Shown here piece after piece: positions 1 through 7,077 of a stretch of 9,279 bases of DNA. This stretch comes from Chitinophaga pinensis. GTDB lineage: Bacteria; Planctomycetota; Phycisphaerae; Phycisphaerales; SM1A02. The number at the start of each line of letters is the position of its first letter. Position 1 is the stretch's first letter. The notes below the pieces were generated by a model. That model had not been told where the DNA came from. It searched no databases and saw only the letters and a program-made list of their open reading frames with translations. Position numbers and translations under genes: made by a program. The DNA is taken from positions 1 to 9,279 of the forward strand of contig CALQCP020000078.1 of NCBI GenBank assembly GCA_943329105.2, read 5' to 3'.

Positions 1-1
1 C

Positions 2-781
2 ATTGAAACACGTTGGAACGCACTGATTGAACGGCCCCACGGAATCATGTTGGTGACTGGTCCAACGGGAAGTGGAAAGTCCACCACGTTGTATGCATCG
101 CTGCGCCGCATCGTCACGCCGGAAGTGAAGGCCATCACCGTGGAAGATCCGGTGGAGTACCACGTTGCTGGCGTCAATCAAATTCAGGTGAGCCATCAAG
201 TGGGCCTGGACTTTGCTGCCGGCCTGCGCGCCATCTTGCGTCACGATCCAGACGTGGTGATGATTGGCGAAATCCGCGACAAAGAAACCGCCGACGCCGC
301 CGTGCAAGCCTCGCTCACTGGACACTTGGTGTTCAGCACGCTGCACACCAACGACAGTGCCGGCGCCGCCACGCGACTGCTTGATATGGGCGTGGAGCCG
401 TTCTTGGTGGCAAGCACGGTGGAAGGCATTCTGGCGCAGCGCTTGGTGCGTCGCGTGTGCATTCACTGCGTGGAGCGCGTCACTCCCAAACACGCGGATC
501 TGCCGCCCGACTTTGCAGCGGTGCCGCCGGAGGGCATTCCGCGTGCCGTTGGCTGCCGGGAATGCCGGGGAACCGGCTACCGCGGCCGGGTGGGTATTTA
601 TGAACTCCTGACCACCACCGAAGCCACCCGGGAACTGGTGATGACCCGGGCCAGCAGCGGAAGAATTGTGGAATCCGCCCTGCGATCCGGTGATCTTGCA
701 CTCCTGCGGGTGGACGCACTGGAAAAAGTCCGGGCTGGGTTAACCACCCTTGACGAAGCCCTGCAGACCACGCGGGCCTAA
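2..781 (+). CDS. GspE/PilB-type type II secretion / type IV pilus assembly ATPase, C-terminal part (5' partial)
   Basis: This is the motor ATPase domain that drives pseudopilus or pilus assembly from the cytoplasmic face of the inner membrane. The frame is open to the left edge, so the start is outside the window; the internal ATG at 47 is not the real start, because residues before it (RPHGI) already fit the family. In the visible 259 residues, Walker A (GPTGSGKST) is at about 20-28, the Asp box (ITVEDPVEY) at 45-53, Walker B (DVVMIGEIRD) at 84-93 and the His box (GHLVFSTLHTND) at 107-118. Two CxxC pairs at 153/156 and 185/188 form the zinc-binding module typical of GspE/PilB and absent from the retraction ATPase PilT. 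The tail (TTLDEALQTT) is the usual C-terminus. The N-terminal domains that would separate GspE from PilB are missing, so no symbol is given. Confidence 0.95.
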   Translation: METRWNALIERPHGIMLVTGPTGSGKSTTLYASLRRIVTPEVKAITVEDPVEYHVAGVNQIQVSHQVGLDFAAGLRAILRHDPDVVMIGEIRDKETADAAVQASLTGHLVFSTLHTNDSAGAATRLLDMGVEPFLVASTVEGILAQRLVRRVCIHCVERVTPKHADLPPDFAAVPPEGIPRAVGCRECRGTGYRGRVGIYELLTTTEATRELVMTRASSGRIVESALRSGDLALLRVDALEKVRAGLTTLDEALQTTRA

Positions 782-946
782 ATTTCCCGCCGCAATATCC
801 ACACTGCAACTCCGCGAGCGCAACTCCCCCGCCGTTCGCCCCGTACTCATCACTTGACGCGGAGCCCCGGTTTCCGGACACTGCGCGTTCTCAAGGGTTT
901 CGGCCGACGCCGCGCCCATAGTGATGTTCACCTGCCACGGCCTGTT

Positions 947-951
947 GGAGG
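947..951 (+). promoter_or_regulatory. Shine-Dalgarno GGAGG for the coiled-coil gene
   Basis: A consensus GGAGG lies 10 nt upstream of the ATG at 962 and fixes that start. It is worth noting because it is the only strong Shine-Dalgarno I find in front of any complete gene in the window. Confidence 0.75.
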
Positions 952-961
952 TTCGTAAGAC

Positions 962-2284
962 ATGAATCAGCGCACGACCGGCCTCGTTGTCGGCCTCGTC
1001 ATCTTCGTCATTCTGACCGTTGGCCTCTTGGCCTCGACCATCTACTTCAACATCGAAATGAACGATGCGAAGGTGAAGGCGAAGGAGTCAAGCGACACCG
1101 CCCGGGCCGCCCAAGCGAAGGAAGGCAAGAGCAAGACTGCCTACAGCGCGCTCACCAGCTTTGTCACTGGCGATCCAAGCCAGTCCGCCGACAGCCCAGT
1201 GGAAGACATTAAGAAGTCCCTCGGCGCCGAAGGCGTCACCAGCCTGAAGATTGAGTTGGAGACGCTGCGCAGCCGCACCGAACAACTCAGCCAAGACAAC
1301 GCCAACCTGAAGAAGCAAATGGCTGCCTCGCAGTCTGATGCCACCGCATCACGCGACGAAGCCAAGAAGGCCACTGAAGGCGCACAAGAAGCCAGCAAGC
1401 GCGTTGAAGGCGATATCGCCACATACCGCACCGCCAGCCAGAAGTACGGCGACGATGTGAAGGACACGGTTGCCACCGTCAAGAAGTATCAGGACGACAT
1501 GGACCAGCGCCATCGCAATGAGATGGCTGACCTGCAGGGTCAGATTGACAACGTTTCCAGTTCACGCGCGGAACTTTCTGGCAAGGTTGAAGTACTGCAG
1601 AAGACCGTTGACCAGTACCGCGTGAAGCCTGAGAACGCCGCATCGCTTGCGGACGGGCGCGTGATTGATGTGACCGGTCAGAACGGCGAGATCTTCATCT
1701 CCATCGGCTCCAAGCAGCGCGTGCAGCCCGGCATGACCTTTGATGTGTACGACAGTGCCAGCGCCATTCAATACAACCCAAGTACTGGCGACCTGATTCC
1801 CGGCAAGGCACGCGTGCAGGTGCTGAAGGTAGAAGAGAACACATCCACCGCGCGCGTGATTCCTGAGAACACCCGCTACGCGCCACGCCCGCGCCCCATC
1901 GTCAAGGACGATGTGATTGCCAACGTCATCTTTAGTCCCGACTACCGCTACAAGTTCCTGGTGCACGGCAAGTTTGACATCGACAACGACGGCAATGCCA
2001 CCGCTGCTGAGGCCGAATTTGTGCGCGGCCGCATCAAGTCCTGGGGCGGCGATGTTGTTGAAGGCGACACCCTGCGCGGTGACCTTGACTTCATCGTCAT
2101 GGGCGTGCAGCCACTCAAGCCGCTTGAACTTCCATCCGACGCCGACGAGGGTCAATACACCTCGCACTTCGAGCAGAAGAAAGCGTTCGAGACGTACCAG
2201 ACGCTCTTCAACGAAGCGCAGACCGCGCGCGTTCCGGTGCTCAACTGGAATCGCATGCAAGTCCTGACCAACGAGGGGCGCTGA
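962..2284 (+). CDS. Membrane-anchored coiled-coil protein with C-terminal beta module and BRCT-like module
   Basis: Function is unknown. The 440-residue protein starts with one hydrophobic helix (about residues 6-29) with no obvious cleavage site, so it is probably an inner-membrane anchor with the rest periplasmic. Residues 30-60 and 92-220 are rich in Lys, Glu, Gln and Ala with coiled-coil character. Residues 231-305 (GRVIDV, GEIFISIGS, VQPGMTFDVY, ARVQVLKV) look like a small beta-barrel of the type seen in MreC or FlgT C-terminal regions. Residues 325-385 resemble a BRCT-like fold, with a GG at 362-363 and a DFIVMG strand at 376-381. That module also contains D339-x-D341-x-D343-G344 ending in E350, which fits an EF-hand-type loop. 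The start is supported by a GGAGG. It is followed after 9 nt by the acyltransferase gene, so the two are probably co-transcribed. I recall similar proteins in Phycisphaerae, all uncharacterised. Confidence 0.9.
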   Translation: MNQRTTGLVVGLVIFVILTVGLLASTIYFNIEMNDAKVKAKESSDTARAAQAKEGKSKTAYSALTSFVTGDPSQSADSPVEDIKKSLGAEGVTSLKIELETLRSRTEQLSQDNANLKKQMAASQSDATASRDEAKKATEGAQEASKRVEGDIATYRTASQKYGDDVKDTVATVKKYQDDMDQRHRNEMADLQGQIDNVSSSRAELSGKVEVLQKTVDQYRVKPENAASLADGRVIDVTGQNGEIFISIGSKQRVQPGMTFDVYDSASAIQYNPSTGDLIPGKARVQVLKVEENTSTARVIPENTRYAPRPRPIVKDDVIANVIFSPDYRYKFLVHGKFDIDNDGNATAAEAEFVRGRIKSWGGDVVEGDTLRGDLDFIVMGVQPLKPLELPSDADEGQYTSHFEQKKAFETYQTLFNEAQTARVPVLNWNRMQVLTNEGR

Positions 2285-2293
2285 CCGCGCGCT

Positions 2294-3358
2294 ATGGCCA
2301 AAGCCCGGCGCAAACGCACGGGGCCAGTCCAGGTAGGCATCTATCTGCTGCAGTACTTGGCAGCGCGATCGTTCGCGTGGCTGTTTGGTGTCTTTCCTCC
2401 TGAGCAGAACCTGCGCAGTGCTGAGACGGTGGCGAACATCTGGGCGCGGTTCAATCCTGAACGCCTCGCACGTGCCACCGACAATGTGCGTCGCGCGTTT
2501 CCCAACTTGTCTAACGAAGAGTGCGTGGCGCTTGCCAAAGCCAGCGTGCGCTACATGTTCCGCACCTACATGGTTGATGCGTTTCAATTGCCGCGCGTGG
2601 TGACTGAAGAATCCTGGCAGCGCCATGTTGACCTGAGTAACGCGCGGCCCGGTACCAAGCTGATGGTTGGCGAACGTCCCGCCATCTTCCTGGGACCGCA
2701 TGCTGGCAATTGGGAATTGCTGGGGTTCTTCCCCACACTGATGGGATTTCGGATGCACGCCTTGGCACGCCCGCTCGACAATCCGTTCATCTGGCAGTGG
2801 GCCATCGGATTGCGCGAGAACCGGGGGATGAAGATCATCACCAAGTTTGGAGCCACGGAAGAGCTGCAGGCCATCATTCACAATGGCGGCCGCATTGCCT
2901 TCATTGCCGACCAGAGTGCAGGACCGGATGGAATCTTTGTGCCTTACTTTGGGCAGATGGCCAGTGCCTACAAGTCGATCGCGCTGCTTGCCATGCGCTA
3001 TGACCTGCCCGTGGCCGTAGGTGTGGCGCTGCGTACCGGCAATGGATTCAACTTCCAAATCCACACCGTTGACATCATTCAACCAGAAGACTGGCGCGAC
3101 CATGAAGACCCAGTCTTCTACATCACCGCGCGCTATACGCACGCCATGGAGCGCGCCATCATGCGCGCGCCGGACCAGTACCTATGGATTCATCGCCGCT
3201 GGCGCGCTCGCCCCAAGTGGGAACGTGATGGCAAGCCACTTCCGGAGCGAATCAAGACCAAGTTGCGCACCTTGCCCTGGATGGACGAGGCCATGATCGA
3301 ACGGATCAGCGCCGACACTGATCAACGGGTGAAGGAACGATCGAGCGGTGCAGCGTGA
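2294..3358 (+). CDS. LpxL/HtrB-family lysophospholipid (lipid A) acyltransferase
   Basis: The family transfers an acyl chain from acyl-ACP onto a lipid A precursor at the cytoplasmic face of the inner membrane. The 354-residue protein has the catalytic HX4E motif as H136-AGNW-E141, the family block IADQSAGPDGIFVPYFG at about 204-220, and the late YLWIHRRW block at 296-303, where E. coli LpxL has its HRRFK-type sequence. A weakly hydrophobic N-terminal stretch (about 15-34) could associate with the membrane. Length is slightly above the usual 300-320 residues, mostly in a basic C-terminal tail. The gene starts 9 nt after the coiled-coil gene without a good Shine-Dalgarno (GAGGGG is 15 nt upstream), and its stop overlaps the next start by 4 nt. 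The exact acceptor (lipid A or another lipid) cannot be told from sequence. Confidence 0.93.
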   Translation: MAKARRKRTGPVQVGIYLLQYLAARSFAWLFGVFPPEQNLRSAETVANIWARFNPERLARATDNVRRAFPNLSNEECVALAKASVRYMFRTYMVDAFQLPRVVTEESWQRHVDLSNARPGTKLMVGERPAIFLGPHAGNWELLGFFPTLMGFRMHALARPLDNPFIWQWAIGLRENRGMKIITKFGATEELQAIIHNGGRIAFIADQSAGPDGIFVPYFGQMASAYKSIALLAMRYDLPVAVGVALRTGNGFNFQIHTVDIIQPEDWRDHEDPVFYITARYTHAMERAIMRAPDQYLWIHRRWRARPKWERDGKPLPERIKTKLRTLPWMDEAMIERISADTDQRVKERSSGAA

Positions 3359-3765
3359 GTAGCCCCACTTCCCAATCCACACCGCTGCCAGTGGCACGTT
3401 TAGAAGGCATCCGGCTCTTGGTGGTGGACGATGATCCGGACATTCGAGCCGCCATGTGTATTGCCCTGCGCGCGGAGAAGGCGGTCATCGATGAGGTGGC
3501 TGATGGAAGCATGGCGCTGCATCACCTGTTGTCGGCTCGCCCGGACGCGGCGGTGCTTGACTTGATGCTTCCGGGCCAGTCTGGATTTACCGTCCTGGAG
3601 CGTTGCCGTGCCCTGCTGCCGCCGGTGCCGGTGGTGATGGTCACCGCCAATCAGGGCCGGCGCCACGCGGCATTGGCGGAATCGTTGGGCGCCTCGGCCT
3701 ATTTGGTCAAGCCGGTGCCGCTCAGTCGGCTGGTGGATGCCGTCTGTCGCGCACTGGGGCGCTGA
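3355..3765 (+). CDS. Stand-alone response regulator (receiver domain only)
   Basis: The 136-residue protein is a single CheY-like receiver domain with no output domain. The key residues are present: acidic pair D25/D26 (plus D27), phospho-acceptor D69 in VLDLMLP, T97 in VVMVTAN, and K119 in YLVKP. The start is GTG at 3355, which overlaps the TGA of the acyltransferase gene (GTGA), a normal translational-coupling arrangement; about 18 residues precede the first beta strand. No histidine kinase is in the window, so its partner is unknown. It may act by protein contact, as CheY or Spo0F do. Its tight linkage to the acyltransferase suggests shared expression but does not prove a shared function. 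Confidence 0.93.
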   Translation: MSSPTSQSTPLPVARLEGIRLLVVDDDPDIRAAMCIALRAEKAVIDEVADGSMALHHLLSARPDAAVLDLMLPGQSGFTVLERCRALLPPVPVVMVTANQGRRHAALAESLGASAYLVKPVPLSRLVDAVCRALGR

Positions 3766-3766
3766 C

Positions 3767-3795
3767 CTGACAGGGAGCGGTGATTGCGCTATCTT
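3767..3795 (+). promoter_or_regulatory. Possible promoter CTGACA-N17-TATCTT
   Basis: CTGACA at 3767-3772 matches the -35 consensus at 5 of 6 positions, and TATCTT at 3790-3795 matches the -10 consensus at 4 of 6, with an ideal 17-nt spacer. It starts right after the stop of the response regulator gene and would place the transcript start only a few bases before the ATG at 3808. This is read by eye and not tested. Confidence 0.4.
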
Positions 3796-3807
3796 CTCCC
3801 CTCCTCC

Positions 3808-4116
3808 ATGTCTCGTCGCCAATTTGTCATCCTCAGTAGAGAGCCAGCCAAGGACGGCAACATGCCCGCGCTCGGCTCGCGCTCCGAAGTCACCGCTGGC
3901 TTGGCACATTGCAACACCGGTCCAGAGACTGCCGGCGGCGACACGCTGTACGGACCCGGCCTGGAATTTGAATTACCACTCAATCAAGATCCGGTTCGGC
4001 AGATGGTGTTGACGATCTCCGATGACGACATCGCCTGGATCATGATCATGCGCATCGCCCGGGAATTTGGTTGGAAGATCCTCGACACCGAGAGCGGTCG
4101 CGAGTTTCAAGCCTAA
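3808..4116 (+). CDS. Small uncharacterised protein (102 aa)
   Basis: I do not recognise a named family. The 102-residue product has no signal peptide or membrane segment. The N-terminus (MSRRQFVIL) and the C-terminal half (GPGLEFELPLNQDPVRQMVLTI, then DDDIAWIM and a closing WKILDTESGREF) read as a compact soluble cytoplasmic domain, and the shape feels familiar from Phycisphaerae hypothetical proteins. The ATG at 3808 is chosen because protein-like sequence begins there and a promoter-like pair ends 12 nt upstream. An in-frame TTG at 3784 would add 8 residues and has GGGAG 6 nt before it, so it is a real alternative. The gene runs toward the convergent gene ending at 4177; the 60-bp gap holds no clear terminator. 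Confidence 0.75.
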   Translation: MSRRQFVILSREPAKDGNMPALGSRSEVTAGLAHCNTGPETAGGDTLYGPGLEFELPLNQDPVRQMVLTISDDDIAWIMIMRIAREFGWKILDTESGREFQA

Positions 4117-4176
4117 GGCTCTTCACTACGAAACATCGGTACGGCACGTGAGCGCATCCCCCTGGGAGAGCTCATT

Positions 4177-4575
4177 TCAATCCAATACTTCAGCATCAAT
4201 GTTCGCCTGCTCACCAGCAAGGCGCTTCTCCACGTAGCGGCGCACCCAGTTCTCCCAGGTCTTTCCTGCGGCAGTGTCCTTACCAGTGAACTCTAAGCGT
4301 GCAATCTGCTGGTACGAGATCGATCGCTTCTCGCCGCCGCCGGCTTCCATGACGCGCACGAACGAATCCGCAAGCGTGGCGCCGATCCGTCGATCAAAGA
4401 GGTAGCACTCCACGCGTGCACCGTCGGTGAGCGTCAGCGTGATGTCGCCGCGGTACTCAAAGGCTTCGTCGAACGCGCGCTTGCGCTCGGACTCCGGAAC
4501 GGCGGCCAGGTCAATGGCTGCACCTTGGGCGAACGGGTGCGCGGCGGAATGACCGTTATCTGCTGTGGCTGTCAC
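4177..4575 (-). CDS. Small conserved-looking protein of unknown function (132 aa)
   Basis: Function is unknown. A GTG at 4575-4573 is chosen as start because it overlaps the TGA of the upstream minus-strand gene as GTGA, a standard coupled arrangement; a longer reading up to 4644 would run into that gene and adds low-complexity Arg/Ser sequence. After a variable N-terminus, residues 31-103 form a compact core: RAFDEAFEYRGDITLTLTDG (31-52), a short beta-rich segment with DRR at 61-63, then YQQIARLEFTGKDTAAGKTWENW (88-110). The alternation of beta strands suggests a small SH3- or PilZ-like barrel, but this is a guess. No signal peptide or membrane segment is visible. I recall similar short proteins in planctomycete genomes without assigned function. 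Confidence 0.85.
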   Translation of the reverse strand: MTATADNGHSAAHPFAQGAAIDLAAVPESERKRAFDEAFEYRGDITLTLTDGARVECYLFDRRIGATLADSFVRVMEAGGGEKRSISYQQIARLEFTGKDTAAGKTWENWVRRYVEKRLAGEQANIDAEVLD

Positions 4576-4970
4576 TGAGTGTCTTTCGGATGAGTGCGAG
4601 CGACGGTGCGGCTGGCCGCACGGGCGGACTCCGCGGCGGCACACAGGTGCTCGTCAAGCTCACGAATCAGGGTTCGAGTCTGGTCGATGGCGGATTCAAG
4701 GGAGGTCTTCCCAACCACATGGCGCATCGGGTCCAAGCGCTTGGCGGTCTCAAGCCGAAGGTCAAGCGACTTGCTCTCGGCTTCCAGGGTTTCCAGGAGG
4801 GCGCACGCCTGCCGGAGTGCCACCAAACGGACGTCATCTGCGGCGATGACGCCCAGTGCGGCGGTCCCGGAGAGCCGCAGTTCAGATGAGGAGGGATACA
4901 CAACCTCGGCTGCAGGGCAAGCCGGGGCGGCATCACGGAGAGAGGGTCGAGTCGGGGTGGCGAAATCCAT
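4572..4970 (-). CDS. Small hypothetical helical protein (132 aa)
   Basis: I do not recognise this protein. The first 35 residues are Pro/Ala/Ser-rich and probably disordered. Residues 39-122 are strongly helical, with regularly spaced Leu and many charged residues (for example LLETLEAESKSLDLRLETA at 58-76), so a short coiled coil or helical hairpin is likely. It has three Cys residues (18, 56, 110) in no metal-binding pattern. It ends in a TGA that overlaps the GTG start of the next minus-strand gene, so the two are almost certainly co-transcribed and may act together. The start ATG at 4970 has no visible Shine-Dalgarno. The reading is preferred over the antisense frames because of the coupled overlap and its protein-like composition. 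Confidence 0.75.
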   Translation of the reverse strand: MDFATPTRPSLRDAAPACPAAEVVYPSSSELRLSGTAALGVIAADDVRLVALRQACALLETLEAESKSLDLRLETAKRLDPMRHVVGKTSLESAIDQTRTLIRELDEHLCAAAESARAASRTVARTHPKDTQ

Positions 4971-5016
4971 GCGAGAAGAACCACAGGCGGGAGCCGCAAC
5001 AAGCGCGGCTGGGGGC

Positions 5017-5038
5017 GAGCCACCATCCGTGGCGGCTC
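5017..5038. other. Imperfect hairpin in the divergent 4971-5108 region
   Basis: GAGCC at 5017-5021 pairs with GGCTC at 5034-5038; one mismatch and three further pairs close on a 4-nt loop. It lies between the divergent minus-strand gene pair and galE, next to an AT-rich patch (AATATTAAT near 5043-5051). It could be an operator, a leader structure or chance; there is no T tract on either side. Confidence 0.25.
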
Positions 5039-5108
5039 ATCGAATATTAATCATACCCATCCTCGGCAGGAACATGTCCTGGAAACGACCCGATAACATC
5101 CGCGAATC

Positions 5109-6134
5109 ATGAAGTACCTCGTTACAGGCGCTGCCGGCTACATCGGATCGCACACCGTGCGTGAATTACTTGCGCGTGGAGCCACCCGCGTGGTGGCCGT
5201 GGACTCCTTGGCGCGCGGTCATCAGGGTGCCATTGATGCGCTCAGCACCGTTGCCCAGGGCCGCCTGCGCTTTGCAAAGCTCGATCTGCGCGAACGCGCC
5301 CCGCTTGCCGCGCTGCTCGCCGAGGAGCGCCCCGATGCAGTGCTGCACTTTGCCGCCTACACGCTGGTGGGTGAGTCCGTAGCGCAACCAGCCATGTACT
5401 GGAGCTGCGGCGTTGGTGGCACCAGCAGCCTGCTTGAAGCCATGCGCGCGGCCGGCACGGAGCGAATGGTCTTCTCCTCCACTGCTGCCACCTACGGCGC
5501 ACCGGAGCACATGCCCATCTCTGAGCAAACACCACAGCGACCGGTGAACCCTTACGGCGCCAGCAAACTGGCCTGCGAGTGCATGATCCGCGAGGAAGTA
5601 GAAGCCGCGCGCAAAGATGGCCGCGCGTTTGGCGCAACCATGCTTCGCTACTTCAACGTGGCAGGGTCTGCGTCAGACGGGTTGCTTGGCGAAGATCATG
5701 ACCCAGAGACGCACTTGGTGCCGTCTGCACTGCAAGCAGCCATTGGTTTGCGCCCTGCACTGCAACTCTTTGGAACTGACTATCCAACGCCCGACGGCAC
5801 ATGCATCCGCGACTACGTGCACGTTGAAGACTTGGCATGCGCCCACGTGGACGCATTGCACGCACTCAAGTCACACGCATGCGAGGCATACAACGTTGGC
5901 ATTGGTCACGGCTTTAGCGTGCGCGAAGTGTTTGCTGAATGCGAACGCGTTGTGGGCCGCGCTATTCCAGTGACGGTCGCAGCGCGACGCGATGGTGATC
6001 CGCCGGAATTACTTTCCGACCCAACACGCATCATGCGTGAATTGAAGTGGTCACCGCGGCACCGAACGCTTGCTCCGATGGTGGAGAGCGCATGGAAGTG
6101 GATGCAAGCGCATCCGCAGGGCTACCGCAGCTGA
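5109..6134 (+). CDS. galE: UDP-glucose 4-epimerase
   Basis: This enzyme interconverts UDP-glucose and UDP-galactose (some members also the N-acetyl forms), supplying sugars for LPS or exopolysaccharide in the cytoplasm. The 341-residue extended SDR protein has the NAD-binding GAAGYIG at 7-13, HFAAYTLVGESV at 80-91, the catalytic serine region FSSTAATYG at 122-130, and the Tyr-Lys pair Y149/K153 in NPYGASK, all at the positions known for GalE. RYFNVAGS (180-187) and DGTCIRDYVHVEDLA (229-243) are further family blocks. By eye, the residue matching the Tyr299 gate of E. coli GalE is Leu301. The usual Asn-rich motif after MYW is SCGVGGT here. No Shine-Dalgarno precedes the ATG. The stop is one base from the stop of the convergent gene. 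Confidence 0.95.
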   Translation: MKYLVTGAAGYIGSHTVRELLARGATRVVAVDSLARGHQGAIDALSTVAQGRLRFAKLDLRERAPLAALLAEERPDAVLHFAAYTLVGESVAQPAMYWSCGVGGTSSLLEAMRAAGTERMVFSSTAATYGAPEHMPISEQTPQRPVNPYGASKLACECMIREEVEAARKDGRAFGATMLRYFNVAGSASDGLLGEDHDPETHLVPSALQAAIGLRPALQLFGTDYPTPDGTCIRDYVHVEDLACAHVDALHALKSHACEAYNVGIGHGFSVREVFAECERVVGRAIPVTVAARRDGDPPELLSDPTRIMRELKWSPRHRTLAPMVESAWKWMQAHPQGYRS

Positions 6135-6135
6135 G

Positions 6136-6945
6136 TCACATGCCAAAGCTGAGACCGACCCAGACGCCAAGGTTGTCGCGACCTGGGTTGTCGGCGTAGG
6201 TCTGCGCGTTGGAGATGTGGTACCAGCGCGCCGACATGTACAGCCGCGTGTTCTCTGCCACTTCAATGGTGGCACCTGCCCCGATACTTGGAGTGAAGTT
6301 GAACTCCGAGCCATCACTGGGCACTGAAGCGGTGGAACCCATCACACCGCAGCCAATACTGCCAAAGAGCGACCAGGTTTCCCGGGCCAGAAAGTGCCAG
6401 CGCGCTTCCAGGTCGATGCCGTACATGCCCGCATCCTGGCCGGGCTGCGAAACGTAGCCACCGGTTCCGTACAGGGCTAATTCTGCATTGTCCACAAAGA
6501 ACCACGCCGCACCGATTCGGCCTTGCAATTCGTTGGCATCTTGAAAGTCGCCCATCCATTCGCCTTCGAAGTTCAAACGCCAGGAATCCTTGGCACCGAA
6601 GCGCGGGGTGGTGCTCGTGGTCACGATGGGCCCGGCGGGAGTGGCGCTAGTAGCCGGAGTAGCGGGAGTGGCGGGCGCGGCGGATTCAAGCGGTGCTTGG
6701 GTTGGCAGCACCGCTGGCTTGGACGCGTCGGATGCCGCGGGCGCAATGAGCGGGTCGTCGGATGTTGACGGCGGTGCTGTCAGCGGCGCAACGGCCGGCT
6801 GCCATGCATACGCGGGCTGCAAGGCGTAAAGCGAGAGCGCATCCAGCGCGCCCTGCTCTGCTGCATGTGCGTGCACTGACGCGGTTGCAGCGGCGGCAAT
6901 GCCCAGCGTGCGGATCATGTGACAAGCGAAGCGATGGCCGTTCAT
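6136..6945 (-). CDS. PagL-like outer-membrane lipid A 3-O-deacylase / acyloxyacyl hydrolase family protein
   Basis: PagL removes the 3-O-linked acyl chain from lipid A in the outer membrane. The ATG at 6945 is chosen because it gives a proper signal peptide, with probable cleavage after AHA (residues 26-28) in a 269-residue protein. Residues about 45-113 are an Ala/Pro/Thr-rich linker with ATP triplet repeats at 91-103. From residue 118 alternating strands form a barrel-like domain, with the family features RWHF and WSLFGSIGCG at 182-200, FNFTPSIGAGA at 215-225 and WYHISNA at 241-247. H243 and S245 match the PagL catalytic His and Ser. The position expected to hold the catalytic Glu is D257 in my by-eye alignment. 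The protein ends in Met, not the usual aromatic residue. It may be an active deacylase or a structural relative. Confidence 0.8.
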   Translation of the reverse strand: MNGHRFACHMIRTLGIAAAATASVHAHAAEQGALDALSLYALQPAYAWQPAVAPLTAPPSTSDDPLIAPAASDASKPAVLPTQAPLESAAPATPATPATSATPAGPIVTTSTTPRFGAKDSWRLNFEGEWMGDFQDANELQGRIGAAWFFVDNAELALYGTGGYVSQPGQDAGMYGIDLEARWHFLARETWSLFGSIGCGVMGSTASVPSDGSEFNFTPSIGAGATIEVAENTRLYMSARWYHISNAQTYADNPGRDNLGVWVGLSFGM

Positions 6946-6951
6946 GCGTGC

Positions 6952-6957
6952 ATTATG
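6952..6957 (-). promoter_or_regulatory. Possible -10 element CATAAT upstream of the PagL-like gene
   Basis: On the minus strand CATAAT (5 of 6 to the -10 consensus) ends 6 nt before the ATG at 6945, a spacing that would give a leaderless transcript. No good -35 hexamer is seen 16-18 nt further upstream. Confidence 0.3.
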
Positions 6958-7024
6958 TGGGTGGCGCTGCCGGTGTGCAGGCAAGTGCGCGCGTTTCACA
7001 TGCGGCGCGTGCGTGATGAGTTCT

Positions 7025-7065
7025 AAAAGCACCACCGTCGGACGCTCCGACACGTCCGACGGTGG
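7025..7065 (-). terminator. Strong hairpin plus short T tract, minus strand (terminator or attenuator)
   Basis: The arms at 7032-7044 and 7053-7065 are perfect 13-bp complements around an 8-nt loop. Read on the minus strand the stem is followed within 3 nt by TTTT (7028-7025), the layout of an intrinsic terminator, though the T tract is short. It sits 80 nt before the start of the PagL-like gene and about 400 nt after the stop of the PEGA lipoprotein gene. It could therefore end that transcript, end a small RNA, or act as an attenuator in the leader of the PagL-like gene. Confidence 0.55.
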
Positions 7066-7077
7066 CAGTTCGACGGC

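Noticed and set aside
1562..3142. A 526-residue open frame on the minus strand across the coiled-coil and acyltransferase genes.
   Set aside because: It is antisense to two well-supported genes, has no domain I recognise, and its His/Arg/Val-rich composition is what the opposite strand of GC-rich genes gives.
4594..5112. A 172-residue plus-strand frame over the small helical gene.
   Set aside because: Ser/Arg/Ala-rich low-complexity translation with no motifs; the minus-strand pair has a coupled overlap and better protein character.
6136..7053. Longer 305-residue reading of the PagL-like gene from 7053.
   Set aside because: The extra 36 residues precede a normal signal peptide that begins at the ATG at 6945, and the extension would cover the terminator-like hairpin.
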